From positions 20,919,001 through 20,983,000 of the forward strand of contig NC_037092.1 in assembly GCF_002994745.2 (NCBI RefSeq): a stretch of DNA of 64,000 nucleotides. The letters are read 5' to 3'. This DNA is from Rosa chinensis (Eukaryota > Streptophyta > Magnoliopsida > Rosales > Rosaceae). How positions within the stretch are numbered: the first letter of the stretch is position 1; each line of letters begins with the position of its first letter. Position numbers and translations under genes: made by a program. Shown piece after piece: positions 44,568 to 55,960 of this stretch. The notes below the pieces were generated by a model. The model did not search any database and had not been told where the DNA came from. It saw only the letters and a list, made by a program, of their open reading frames with translations.

Positions 44568-45387
44568 CACAATTATTAATGTACACATAAGCAGGTTGGC
44601 GCTAATCGGTTTGTCCGCAACTTCACATCATCTTGACACGTAACAAATTCTTACTCTCCTTGAAGTCCTGATTTTTCGTTGTATTAAGAATAGTGTTTTT
44701 AGACTACTATTATCCTGTTTGGGATTTGCTTTGTTTTTAAAAAAAATTAATTTTTGTTTAAAATTTTAAATTTTATTGTATTTAGTAAATAAATAAAAAG
44801 TAGCTTTAATAAAAAATTACATGTCACTAGTAGCAGATTTTATAAGCAACCCAATTTTAGAAATTGTTTTCGATTAAAACACGCTATGAAGTTGTTTTAT
44901 GTATTGACAACACTTTTACTTTTAAAATTTATTAAACACGAATCTGTTTTAATTAACAGTTGATGATTCTCACAACACAACAGCAACCATTTTTTTTTTT
45001 TTTAAGTCACAGCAATCTCAAATTAGCCCTATCATTTGGTGAATATGTTTAATGACTGCGTATTTAAAAGGTTAGTAAAGGCAATACTTATCACTCAACC
45101 TTAAGTTTTTTTTATTGAATGATCTATAATTATATAATTTTTTGTTAATTTTTTTAAGATGCTAGATGAAATACTTCAAATAAGTAAAAATAGTAGAAGA
45201 AGTTGTACAGATTTAGAAAGTGAAAGAGTTGTTGGGAGTTTATCATTTTCTAAAGAAAAAAATTTATAGATCCGTCACTGCATCCGTGCATGTTTTTCAT
45301 TTATTCAAACCCACCTTTCTTTTCTTACAATTTTACACGGAATAACCAGTTGACTTTACCCCCATTGTTTTCCCTCTTATTCATTTG

Positions 45388-45395
45388 TATATATA
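45388..45395 (+). promoter_or_regulatory. TATA box of the NAC gene
   Basis: TATATATA lies about 200 bp upstream of the NAC start codon, followed by CTCCACCCACTTGCC. The putative 5' UTR after it holds a C-run (about 45471-45490) and a CTC trinucleotide repeat (about 45502-45528). Confidence 0.65.
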
Positions 45396-45588
45396 GCTCC
45401 ACCCACTTGCCTTGGTTTGAGAATTGGGATCTCTCGAAGAGAAACATTTGCTCTCTGCTCCATAATCAACCCCCCCCCCCCCTCCCCTCCCCCAATAAAC
45501 CTCTCCTCCTCCTCCTCCTCCTCCTCTCTCATCTCTCTATAACTCTCCCTCTCTGAGACTTTGGGGAATTAAAGACAAAAACCAGAAA

Positions 45589-48500
45589 ATGAGCAACATA
45601 AGCATGGTGGAGGCAAAGTTGCCCCCTGGTTTTAGGTTCCATCCCAGAGATGAAGAGCTGGTCTGTGATTATCTGATGAAGAAGGTGACTCACTCCAACT
45701 CCACTCTCATGATCGAAGTCGACCTCAACAAGTGTGAGCCTTGGGACATTCCTGGTGAGTTTCTTCATTCTCATAATTCCTCTTCTGGTTCGATTAAAAC
45801 TCATTTCTTAATTTGATTCATGTCCATTTCGTCTGCATGAAGTAATAATATACTACGGTATAAACCACCATATCATATGTACTGTTATTTTGAGCTCCTT
45901 TTTGGTTCGAAATGGTTCTTGCAAACACAAACAAAGCTAGTGATGAAACCTGAAAGCTAGTCTTCTCTTCTGTGGTCATAATTACAGACCATTAGGCTGT
46001 TGCAGCTGTCTTGCTCTATTAATTTGGTAATTGACAAAACGAAGAGGTCAGTAAAAACAAAACTGCAGGTTGAAATTTTCATCAATATGATTAGAACTCT
46101 ATATTTTTAAGGGTGTCCAATCAGGTTGTGAATTTGGGTTTGTCATGGCCTCTACCAATCAAATAGAGTGGACCTGCTATCATGTGACCAATAGGATCAG
46201 TGATGCTGATATATTAGCATGTTCACACAATAATTGGGCACAAAGTTGCTCACATTTTATTTCATTGGAGAAAAGGAAAAGAAACAGACAACTTGTTTTT
46301 TTTTTTTTGACGAGGAAATAGACAACTTGTTGATCCACTATATATTTGATATATAGGTTTTCATTTCTACAGTAATTAGAATATGCCATTTATTTATGAT
46401 ATAATATATCATTGAAGTTGTTAATTTGACGTATTCTTGGCATTCTTTGTTGCTGATTTTTAAAAGACTTTGGATTATAAACAAAAATAAATTCGGTTTT
46501 ATAACGTTGCTTTTCACTTTGTAAAATGTGAGCAACTTTGTGTACAATCATCAGATCTTCTTGATTTGTTACATGCATATGTTTATGACTAAAGTATTTT
46601 CTACCCCCATACACATGATTTATGTAAAACAAACTCAAATTACTTAAATAAGTTTTGTAGAGCCTACTTCGATGGTACTACGAACTCATCAATAACTCCC
46701 TAAATCGATGCGTTTTTGGCTTTGAATTTAAGATTTATTACCTAACTTTAACTGTAGGGAGAGTTAGCCATGTGCATGAGTGTACACGGCTTTGAACTGT
46801 ACTGAGTTGTGTCTAAAGTCTATGGTCACTCGTTAACATGTGACATCCACCCACGTGCATATGTATGATTTCAATTTCTAGCATTCCATGATAATTTTTT
46901 AAATAATATTGTAAACTACTAATATGCAATTAATTAGTTATGGTCGATAGCCTATTCTTGCATACGATAAAACTCATGAGAGAAAATTATCTAGAGCGAG
47001 AGGACTTATACTCATCACAAACTGCTTGTAGATGACTTTAATTATATTTTTAGAGCTTTGAAATTAAGGTTCCTTTACCTAATTTTAACTGTACATAGCA
47101 TGAGCAATCCACCGGCACGGATAAATGACTTTGAACCGTAGTTTGTTTGTACCTGAGTCTACACCTCATTTATTAGGTGTCATCGACGCCCACGTAAATA
47201 GAGAAGAATAATGTCAACATAATATGGACTGAAAAGATAATTTCACTAATTTCGAACTCTAGTGGATTTACGAATTGCATATTTAGTCAATTAGTTGAGT
47301 TCATATTCTTATATGCAATAGAACTTATTGGAGAGAATTATGGAGGCTTCCCTACCGCCATTTTGATGAGGTTGAGAGCTACATATGATCTTTATTTTGA
47401 ATTCTCTGGAAGCTAGATAGCTCTCAAAATTCTATGTATAGGGGAAAATTCATTCCCCCATAAATGGCTCTATCTTAGTTTGTCACTATGATACAAAAGA
47501 TTTCCCGTTCATTACTTTTTGAAGAAATGGACTTTCCCAATTGGTATGCTCCCAACCAAAAGTTGAGATAGTGATTGTGATAACAAAGCAAAACCCTAAA
47601 GTCTAGTTCCTACCCCATCGTGACCACACGCGTGTATGATCAGGTTAGAAAGGAATTAAACTTTGTTATCCATCCTCACCCAATCCATTTAGAGGCCGCT
47701 TAAGGCTTGTCACCATCATCCTCTAATGATATCGATCTCCTTTGATTTTTCACACATAAATCTTTTCTCAATCATCTCTATTTTATCTCAAAATAGCCAA
47801 ACAATAGAAAAGGTCTTCCTCCTGACAGGTGTTCACTTATTTAATTATCAACAGATAATGACACAAAAAGCGTATAGAGTAGAATTTACATACATCAACG
47901 ATTGATAAAACGATCATAAGTCGTATTATTTGTAATCATGTCCCCCTTTAAAGCAAAGAAACTTGTATTGTGAAATACCAAAAGGAAATAGAGACTTTAG
48001 TATTGTGACCTTAGCACACTTGACAGTTAATGCAACAATTTAGGTTGAACAGTTTTCTGAAGACTTGGACATTGACCTCTCAACTGCATAAACATAATAG
48101 TTTGGATATAGTTCAGCTGTTTTAGCCAAACATGGATGATGATGAGTCACCACCGATGCTTTTTTGTCGCCATGTGTTGGCTATCTATGCAAAGAAGTCT
48201 TCGCTTGACATCACTGCATATTAAACAGTTGATTAATACTGGCACTATCAGATTCGATCTGAAAATTTTACCAAAAGTATAAGATATCGAATATATTAGT
48301 ACAGTGGATTAATACTACATATGTTATAAATAGTATTAGTAAATTCCGTAGTGCATGGCAAGGAATAAGTCAGAGCATTGTCTAGGGTTCTTCCTAGCTG
48401 GTGTAGCCGTTAATTATATCAGAAGGTGTTCACCTAATGTAAAACCCTGGAATTTCATTGAAACTTGAAAGCGCTTCTCATTCTATATAACATTATTTCA

Positions 48501-50190
48501 TACATACTAACACTACCATTGTTTATTATCAAAATTTGTGATTAATTAGTGTTCACGATACATGTTTGACATGGCAGAAAGTGCATGTGTCGGAGGAAAG
48601 GAATGGTATTTCTACAGTCAGCGTGATCGGAAATATGCGACGGGGCTTCGAACAAACCGAGCAACTGCAACTGGGTATTGGAAGGCCACCGGAAAAGACA
48701 GGCCAATCTTTCGCAAAGAAACAACCCTAGTGGGTATGAGGAAAACCTTGGTGTTCTACCAGGGTAGGGCTCCCAAAGGCAGAAAATCCGACTGGGTGAT
48801 GCATGAGTTCCGGCTTGAAGATCCCTTTGGTTCTCCCGAAATATCTTCACTCAAGGTACTTGCTGATATTGTGTTCATAGTTTTTGCATATCAAATCCTA
48901 AACACTAAATTGTAGAGTCAAAATAACCCTAATTAACCCTAAAATGAGGTCGTAATATCAACACCATTAAAAGATTATCAACGATTCCTATTTTCCTACT
49001 TCAATTAGTGGAGCAAGTGATATATTTGCAAATTAACAGCTGCCCATAATAGTTATTCTGACAAAGCACACAATAGTGTAGTTTCAATTATGCTAATTAT
49101 ATCATGAGAAACTTTAGGCTATTGGCGTTTTTCAACTTTAATTAGCTACCTGCTGCTAAACATCCAAATCCTCTTTGTTCTTGTTAATTAATTTCAATTG
49201 GTAATCTACTGAGAATTTTGAAGGAGTATGGGGTGGCAACTGGCAAGTGGCAACTTACAAAAGAATTTCTATTATTTATGATATTTGACTTCTTATGAAA
49301 ATATTTCATCTCCATGTATATAGAGCCAAACGCATATTTGTCTACATTTGTCATGACAAATTTGCCAATTTTATCGTATCATATAAATTGTGGTAGCTGA
49401 CCTAAGCACATTCTAGCCGTTTATTAAATACTAAGTCTATCTATAGTTAATTCTTGTCAGCTGTAATGCATTTTAAATGAAATAAAGGTCAGCAAAAACC
49501 CTAGTATTAACTAGTGGCTGCTAGTTAATTCTTAATTAATCTCATGTGTCATATATTTCCATTCTAAGTGTTTGTTTATTAAATTGTTGTTTATTTATGT
49601 ATGTGCAGGAAGATTGGGTTCTATGCAGGGTGTTTTACAAAAACAGAGAACTGATTGCTGCCAAACCCAGCATGGGATCGTCGATTAGCTGCTATGACGA
49701 TGATACAGGCTCTTCGTCTCATCAGCTTCCAGCTCTGATGGACTCTTACATCAGCTTCGATGGACAAACTCATCAACAGCAACAGCAACATCACCATGAT
49801 TATGAGTATCAACATCATCAGCAAGTGCCCTGCTTCTCCATTGACACACTTTTCTCTCAAAACCAAGTGACTATCAACCCAATTTTCACCACTCAAAACA
49901 GCAACATTATGGAACAGAACGTACCCTCCACCGGCTGTGGCCAGTCGTCGAATGCGGCGACAACTACATTCCTTGACACTGCTAATTTTTCATGTGACAA
50001 TAGGAAGGTACTGAAGGCTGTTTTGAGTCAGCTTACCAAGATGGAAAGCAGCTGCTACCCTAGCACACCGTCGTCGGTCTTGAAAGGCTCATCACCACAA
50101 AGCTTCGGAGGAGAAGCTGCTGGAAGTAGTTCGGATAACTACCTGTCTGATCATCAAGTTGGTATGCCCAACGTTTGGAGTCACTATTGA
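45589..50190 (+). CDS. NAC1-like: NAC-domain transcription factor, NAC1 (ANAC021/022)-like, 341 aa
   Basis: Sequence-specific plant transcription factor. The closest family I recognise is Arabidopsis NAC1, which acts in auxin-dependent lateral root formation. Exons: 45589-45754, 48578-48855 and 49609-50190, joined in frame by GT-AG introns, giving 341 residues. NAC subdomain A is [19 protein letters not shown] and B is [13 protein letters not shown] is [20 protein letters not shown] then [13 protein letters not shown], and D is [20 protein letters not shown] then [24 protein letters not shown], opens exon 3. The two-intron layout is standard for the family. The variable C-terminal half has a Gln/His run near residue 200, the peptide VPCFSI encoded by a miR164-type site, and an [11 protein letters not shown] block shared with NAC1. 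Intron 1 (2.8 kb) holds a MITE. The gene looks intact. Confidence 0.95.
46231..46550. mobile_element. MITE-like inverted repeat in NAC intron 1
   Basis: A 21-bp perfect inverted pair, CACAAAGTTGCTCACATTTTA at 46239-46259 and its complement at 46522-46542, brackets about 260 bp. Similarity extends outward (TAATTGGGC versus TGATTGTAC). No clear TSD was found. A T-run lies inside, and the spurious ORFs here come from this AT-rich interior. Confidence 0.6.
46665..47360. repeat. Diverged direct duplication in NAC intron 1, period about 350 bp
   Basis: The segments 46710-47000 and 47045-47360 share ordered blocks: TTTGAA(T/A)TTAAG, TTACCTAA.TTTAACTGTA, GACTTTGAACCGTA-like, CCCACGT.AATA-like and a TATTCTT.TATGC..TA.AAC block. 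The copies are old and diverged. No function is seen. Confidence 0.5.
49820..49840 (+). promoter_or_regulatory. miR164 target site in NAC mRNA
   Basis: The 21-base site AGCAAGTGCCCTGCTTCTCC plus A differs from the perfect complement of miR164 (5'-UGGAGAAGCAGGGCACGUGC-3' plus A) at two bases near the 3' end of the microRNA. The seed and central cleavage region are fully paired. NAC1 and CUC genes are known miR164 targets, and the site sits at the expected place in the last exon. Confidence 0.9.
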
Positions 50191-50610
50191 TTGATATTTG
50201 CTCCATTTATGTACGTAGATTCAAACAAATATTCAACGAATTATATTGTAAAGTCAAGTTTAGAAGTATGCATATGCATGGAATTAGCAATTAGTTTGCA
50301 TGTGGTGGTTTAACTTGTCTTGGCTTGCGTTTCGATGCAAGTCCTTGGGTGTATTATAAATATAAGGGTTTGTCTTGCTTCATAATTCATAAAAGAAAAC
50401 CCTTAAATTTATAATATACGGATCGAGCTAGTAAAGAAAAAAAGAGACAATTAGAGAAATTAATTTATTTGGTAAGTATTGCATTTGAATTTCAATTGTA
50501 GTTTTAATTAATATTGCATTCCTCCATTAATTGTGTAATAACAATTTGAAAGGGAGCGGATAAGCAAATTGTTTTTTCTTCTAGGATTTTTCCTATAATG
50601 ATGGAGTGCG
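50191..50610. other. NAC 3' UTR and downstream sequence
   Basis: AT-rich sequence after the NAC stop, expected to hold the 3' UTR and polyadenylation region. No other gene is seen. Confidence 0.5.
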
Positions 50611-50622
50611 TAGTATAGGGTA

Positions 50623-50802
50623 CAGATTTGCTCACCTAAGGGACAGTTTTTAAGGGACTGTGAGGGACAAATGCATCTCAACCACATGTATTAATTATAA
50701 AAGTAGAAATTATTACAACTTAAAACTGTGCATTTATTTTCAGCCGTCAGATTCACTTGTCCCTCACAGTCCCTTAAAAACTGTCCCTTAGGTGAGCAGG
50801 CC
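50623..50802. mobile_element. 180-bp MITE with 12-bp flanking duplication
   Basis: Inverted arms start GCTCACCTAAGGGACAGTTT (50630) and pair with their complement ending at 50797, extending about 40 bp with few mismatches. TAGTATAGGGTA flanks the element at 50611-50622 and 50803-50814. The long TSD suggests a Mutator-type MITE. The transcript would form a strong hairpin. It lies about 430 bp downstream of the NAC stop. Confidence 0.85.
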
Positions 50803-51049
50803 TAGTATAGGGTAATAGGATATCGTATGCAGTTTGGAACAACAACAACAAAATCATTAATTATATATGTGAAGGTATACGTCTTCCTAGTTTGATCAAT
50901 AACCTGTCTTCCTAGTTTCTTCAGAGCTCAGATGCATGGATGCTTGGCATTAGTAGGTAATGATCAGTGATGGCACCTAGTCTTTTTTAATTAGGCAGGC
51001 ACGTACGTAGCAGTTTGCAGATCCCATCTTACTCCATGAAAACTGGCTA

Positions 51050-52206
51050 TTTTTTTTTTTTTAGTAAAGGTCCATTGCATTAGATGATCAGCCAAAAAGT
51101 TAAAACTTACAGACACTTAAAGACAGAGGTCTAAGTACTGCAAACTCATTACAACTTTACAAGTCAAGTTGAACCCGCTATTAAAGTGAACTCATAAACA
51201 AAGAACGACTCTGTGTCTTCTGAGGAAAAATCATCTTCTAATCCTCCATCAGCCAGACACGCAATTGTGGTACGAAAAGAAGCGACTTCCCAGCAAATAA
51301 AGAGGAGCCAATTCCTCATCTATGAGCAGCTTCCGCCAGTCCAACTCAAGATAATTACCAATTCCATAGAACCATGATCTGAATTACGATTGACACTTTA
51401 AAGACCTTTAAAAAGCCCAAATAACCCAAGTAGGTCAAATTCTCAGGGCAGACCCGCCCGACACACTAAATAATGGATGAGGGTGGCAAGATACCCTCCT
51501 TGGCAGCCCACAATTTAGGCCTAGGTATAGAACCCAACAACCCAAGTTTGAGCCTAGGCCCAAACTCGAGCAAGCAAGACAGCAGCCTTAGCTCCCAGTA
51601 GCCAAGCCGCAGTCCATCCCTTCGACTGCCAACCGCGACCGAGCTTGACCATGGTGAACTCAAGCCACAAACCCAAATTAAAAACGTCTCCAAGCACCTA
51701 CACAAAAACATTAACCAAGAATCGATCACCTTTGTTGAACAGCCCTGCACCGACAATCGAGATTGAAGGCGATCAAAACTGGTCCCCCATCCAGACCCCA
51801 GTCACGTTGGTATCAGCCCGACACACAAAGCCACAAACTAGTCGCACGTAGTTCGGTAGTTGTTCTGGCTCTCAGGAACCGCCACCAATCTTCCTTAATT
51901 TGACAGCACAAAGCCACAAACTGGTCGCCAAGATCCTAGCTAGAAACAAGCGGGATCTTTCCAACCCTCTGTCACCTCCAAACAGACATGAGATCTGCAA
52001 CTTGAAACCTACGACAAGGGTTCGCCGGTGAAGATTATCGTGCCACCGCTACGGTCTGCTAAGAAACCCTAGAGGCTTTGCTTGATAATTAATAGAAAAA
52101 CTCTACGCAAAAAGTTAACCCATTCACTATAACCTTCTTTTTTTCTTCTTTTCTTTCCTAAATAATGATTAATATAATAGAAAATTACAATATAACCTCT
52201 CCCAAT
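51050..52206 (-). mobile_element. Retroelement fragment with poly(A) tail and 13-bp TSD
   Basis: A T-run at 51050-51062 (the minus-strand tail) and TGAAAACTGGCTA at 51037-51049 and 52207-52219 bound a 1.16-kb insert. The interior has GC-rich coding-like stretches (51440-52070), but no LINE or gag motif was recognised. The architecture resembles the fragment nested at 40489-41419, though their 3' ends differ. Confidence 0.7.
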
Positions 52207-52219
52207 TGAAAACTGGCTA

Positions 52220-52889
52220 GTTATCAAAACATAGTCTTGGTATTTATTATTTGGAACATCTTCTGATCCTCATCTTTCGCAGGTTTTTTTCATTTTTTGT
52301 TTTTTAAAGATAGTTTTGAATTAATGCCCCCATTTGGTCAGTGTGATGCCAAAAATAACCCAACAACCAAAGGATTTATACAGATTTTGTGACTGTCTCT
52401 TTCCTCTATAAAACTAATAATATATATAGGAAAAGACAATCCGGGGGATCGAGGAGAGAAAATAAAATCCTACTGACCTCAGCACACGGATTTGCTGACA
52501 AGTTTTCCAACAGTAACCAACTAGATTTAGATGTATTATTGTCCTAGAGCGCATAGAATACTTTTCCATGCTTGATATAAACAATGTTTGAAGAATCATC
52601 ATTGTATTGATCTTTGAAATGTAATACAAGAAGTGATTATGGCAGGGAAGGCATAGAAAGCTCTCAATCTCTCTGTGATTCTGCTAAGAGCAAGAAAAGA
52701 TTATAATTCACAGTTCATGAGAAAATGAAACTAATGGTGTCCTTGTTTATTGTAATTAATGATTAAAGTACCACTCTAATACAAAATATATTCTAACTTT
52801 GTTACACCAGTATTGCTCTTGAAATTTAGACTGTATGGAACCTTAGGGTTACAACCTCACAGACTTCATAGGTAGCTGTTGGATCATAA

Positions 52890-52928
<39 letters not shown>

Positions 52929-53522
52929 GCTGTAAAACATGAAAATTACTTGTTCTAAAAGTCCAATTTAGTGTTGACTAATCTAATTCCATGTTTTGTA
53001 GAAAATCTTGACAAGAGGAGAAAAAAGTGAAATTCCAGCAATTTTTACATGCACCACCACTTTTGGTGGCATAAGTACTTCATGAAGCAATCCTAGAAAA
53101 ATAGGAGTTTAAATGGAGCAATGAAGCCATAGACCATAAAGTACTGATGCAAAGGACTAAGTTTGATCACTCTTTTGGCCGGAAATTACAAGGGAAGTCC
53201 ACATAAATAATTATGCAAAACAATTGCTACAAAGCAGGAAACTTCAGTTTTAGAATCAGCTTTTCGGAAACAGTTTTGGAGAGCGTTTCTTGCATTCTTC
53301 CAAACTGCACCTTTACATAAAACATTCTTTAAATATATGATGTTGTACTTCAATATGAGCTAAAAACCTGGTCAGAATCATCAACGAGGCAGTAGGAAAT
53401 CAAGTGCAAAATAGGCTTACCGATAAGGCAGTAACTGTTAGCTTTTCACGAAGCTTTTTGGGAGATCTTTTCTGGATACTTACTTGGAGTTTTTCTAGAA
53501 GATTATTGATCATTCTTAAAGA

Positions 53523-53566
<44 letters not shown>

Positions 53567-53570
53567 TATA
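52220..53570. other. Intergenic stretch with two AT microsatellites
   Basis: It contains (AT)n at about 52891-52924 and (TA)n at about 53522-53570, the latter abutting the gypsy 5' LTR. No gene is recognised between them. Confidence 0.55.
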
Positions 53571-54206
53571 TGATGTTATAGATCATGGATAAGTCAAGAA
53601 CCATCAAGAAACATGGCAATAGCAAGTCAAACCTAGTCCAAGAAGAAAGCTTCGGAAGCAGAAAACGAATCCTAGTCAAATAAGGGTATCTTGGCCGAGA
53701 ATTCTTTTTGGATGATTTTTCTATGCATTTTTGGAAGGTTTATGATGCTGAGATTATCTAAGAAAATCCTAGAATAATCATACAAGATTATGGCAAGATT
53801 AATCTATCATATTATCTTTTAGAAAATAGGCATCTCTTGCACACTTTCTCTCTCATGCTTGTCACCTTGATTTTGGTGACCTAAAACCACTCCAACACTC
53901 TGGGAATCGAAGCACATCAGTCCCACATCGGAAACAAGAAGAAGATCAACCTCTTCCTCAACTATAAAAGGTTCTCTCCTCTCTCCTCATTAATTACGCA
54001 ATTACTACTCATTTATTGTTATGCTGCACATATACAGTGACTGACTTAGGCATCGGAAAAGTGAAGACCGCCCAACGCGGTCTCCCTCTGACGCCCTGTC
54101 TCTCGTGTTGCAGTAAACGGAGATCATCTAATCCTCGGAGTAACGGTCCGCTCACCGGACCCGCGTTAAACAAGGATTCGGCTACCGCCGGACTTGAGCA
54201 TTAACA
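53571..54206 (+). repeat. 5' LTR of the Tat element
   Basis: It starts TGATG or TGTTATAG at 53571-53574, right after a (TA)n run, and ends TTAACA at 54206, directly before the primer binding site. A TATA box, TATAAAAG, lies at 53963-53970, giving a likely transcript start near 53995. The exact left boundary is uncertain because no 3' LTR is available for comparison. Confidence 0.7.
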
Positions 54207-54222
54207 TTGGCGCCGTCTGTGG
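54207..54222 (+). other. tRNA primer binding site
   Basis: TTGGCGCCGTCTGTGG directly follows the LTR. TGGCGCCGTCTGTGG is a frequent PBS of plant Tat-type elements; I do not assign the tRNA. Confidence 0.75.
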
Positions 54223-54259
54223 AAATCCTTGAACAAAAGGTCATCCCGCCACAATCACC

Positions 54260-55960
54260 ATGACTAACGACAGCGGGGGGAACACTGAAGAGCAGGCAGA
54301 TCAATCCGCCATTCCCCAACCCACCAACCCAGCGGTAGGCATCAACCGTGCGTTATTCACCACCCCGGTCAACCCCGGCGGTGAGACAAACCCAAGTAGC
54401 AGCCGCCCGCCAGGCCAAGACCTCGCCTCTCTATATGAGCTGGCACTAGCGGATCTTCACAAAGCGAACAGAGAGCGTGAACAAGAGCGCAAGGAAAAGG
54501 CCGAGGCCCAAAGGCAAGTGGCCACGCTTGTGTCCCGCTTTGATGAGCTAAAGAAAACGATGGAAGCAACCGCCAACCCGGCGTGAAGCAAGCAGTCACG
54601 AAGCACCAGGCACAGCCGACCTGGTACCGGAGCATTAGTACCAGCACCAGTCGTGCATCTGCAGGTCCCGCTGCACCCACCAGAGCTAGCGGGAATGGGA
54701 CCACCCCCTGTACCCCAGCTAATGCTGGAACAGGAGGCAGAGTCATCACTGCACACCCACCGCTCGAGACCTCGGGCAAGAACAGAGGGAAACCCACCCG
54801 CTCCCAGGCGAGGATCAGTTCAGCGGAGTACCCGGCTAGACCCTGCCGGCGATGCAACCGCTCAAATACTGGAAAGGATGCAGCAGTTGGAACAAAGGTT
54901 AATTCGGGCGGAATCAGGCACCCCAGCACCAACTTCAAATCCACTTTTCGCGTCCAGGCCAGGACCATTTACTGCTGCAATTTTGCTGGCCGTCAGGCCG
55001 GCGTATGCAAAGACCCCGAAAATGTCACATTACAGGGTAAGACTGATCCCTTCGTCCATATGGACACCTTCAAGAAAGTCACCAACAACAAGGGATTCGA
55101 TGACGCCACCCTGTGCCACTTGTTCAGCGAAACGCTGGACAATGAGGCAATGAATTGGTTCTTCGAATGCCGGCCGGGATCCATTGACTCATTCCAGGCA
55201 TTATCGCACGCTTTCCTTTCCCGGTTCATCCTACTGTCCGCCGAGCACCACAACACAAGCCAATTGTTCAACGTCAAGCAGGGCACGGAGGAAACACTGA
55301 AGGTGTTCGTCACAAGGTGGCGAGCGGCGACATCCCAATGCCGTGATCTTGATAAAACAATGGCTTCGGCGACTTTTAAGCAGGGACTCCTCAAAGGGCC
55401 ATTTCTCTATCACCTCAACTACAATCATCCAAATGTCGTATACGACCACCTCATGAGTGAGGCAGTCATTCATGCCCAAGCAGAATTCATTACATATGGA
55501 GAGACCCCACCGCCACCAGCAGCATTAGCAAAGTCGATACAACCCTCCTCCAGTCAGCAGGGGACCGCCAACAAAACCTCCACACCGCCAACTGGCAAAA
55601 AGAGAGAGTGGCAGCAGGGCCAGTACCAAAACAAGCGACAGAAGGACCAACACTACAAGGGGAACCGCCCATCCCATGGGGACTACCGCAACAAACATAC
55701 AGAGTCTTCTCAGCGGTACGCAGTGTTTACAGTCCTCACAGCCTCGTATGAAGAAATATACAATCAGTGTAAGGATCAGATCCCACCGCCGCCCCAGGGA
55801 AAATACCCAAAAAGGGGAAAGCCAAGAAACACCGGCAGGTGGTGCAAATACCACGAGGACAGCGGTCATAATACCAACAGCTACAACGCCCTCAAAACAG
55901 CCATTGAGACCTTGTACCGTGATGGCAAGCTGGAGCAATTCAAGGTGCGCCAACCGCCAC
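54260..55960 (+). pseudogene. gag region of the Tat element, disrupted
   Basis: It starts with ATG at 54260 (MTNDSGGNTE), with a coiled-coil-like Glu/Lys/Arg stretch before a TGA at 54584-54586. The same frame stays coding-like to about 55033, where homology moves to the next frame. That frame holds the retrotransposon gag core (WFFECRPGSIDSFQAL and FVTRWRA). A knuckle-like motif near 55839 (WCKYHEDSGHNTNSY) has Tyr where the family usually has the last Cys. So gag has one stop, one frameshift and a lost metal ligand. It would form the particle core in an intact element. Confidence 0.85.

Noticed and set aside
54583..55033. The 5' part of the long pol-frame ORF as the true gag N terminus
   Set aside because: The ORF opens only with GTG, and the coding-like gag sequence here is in the frame of the ATG at 54260.
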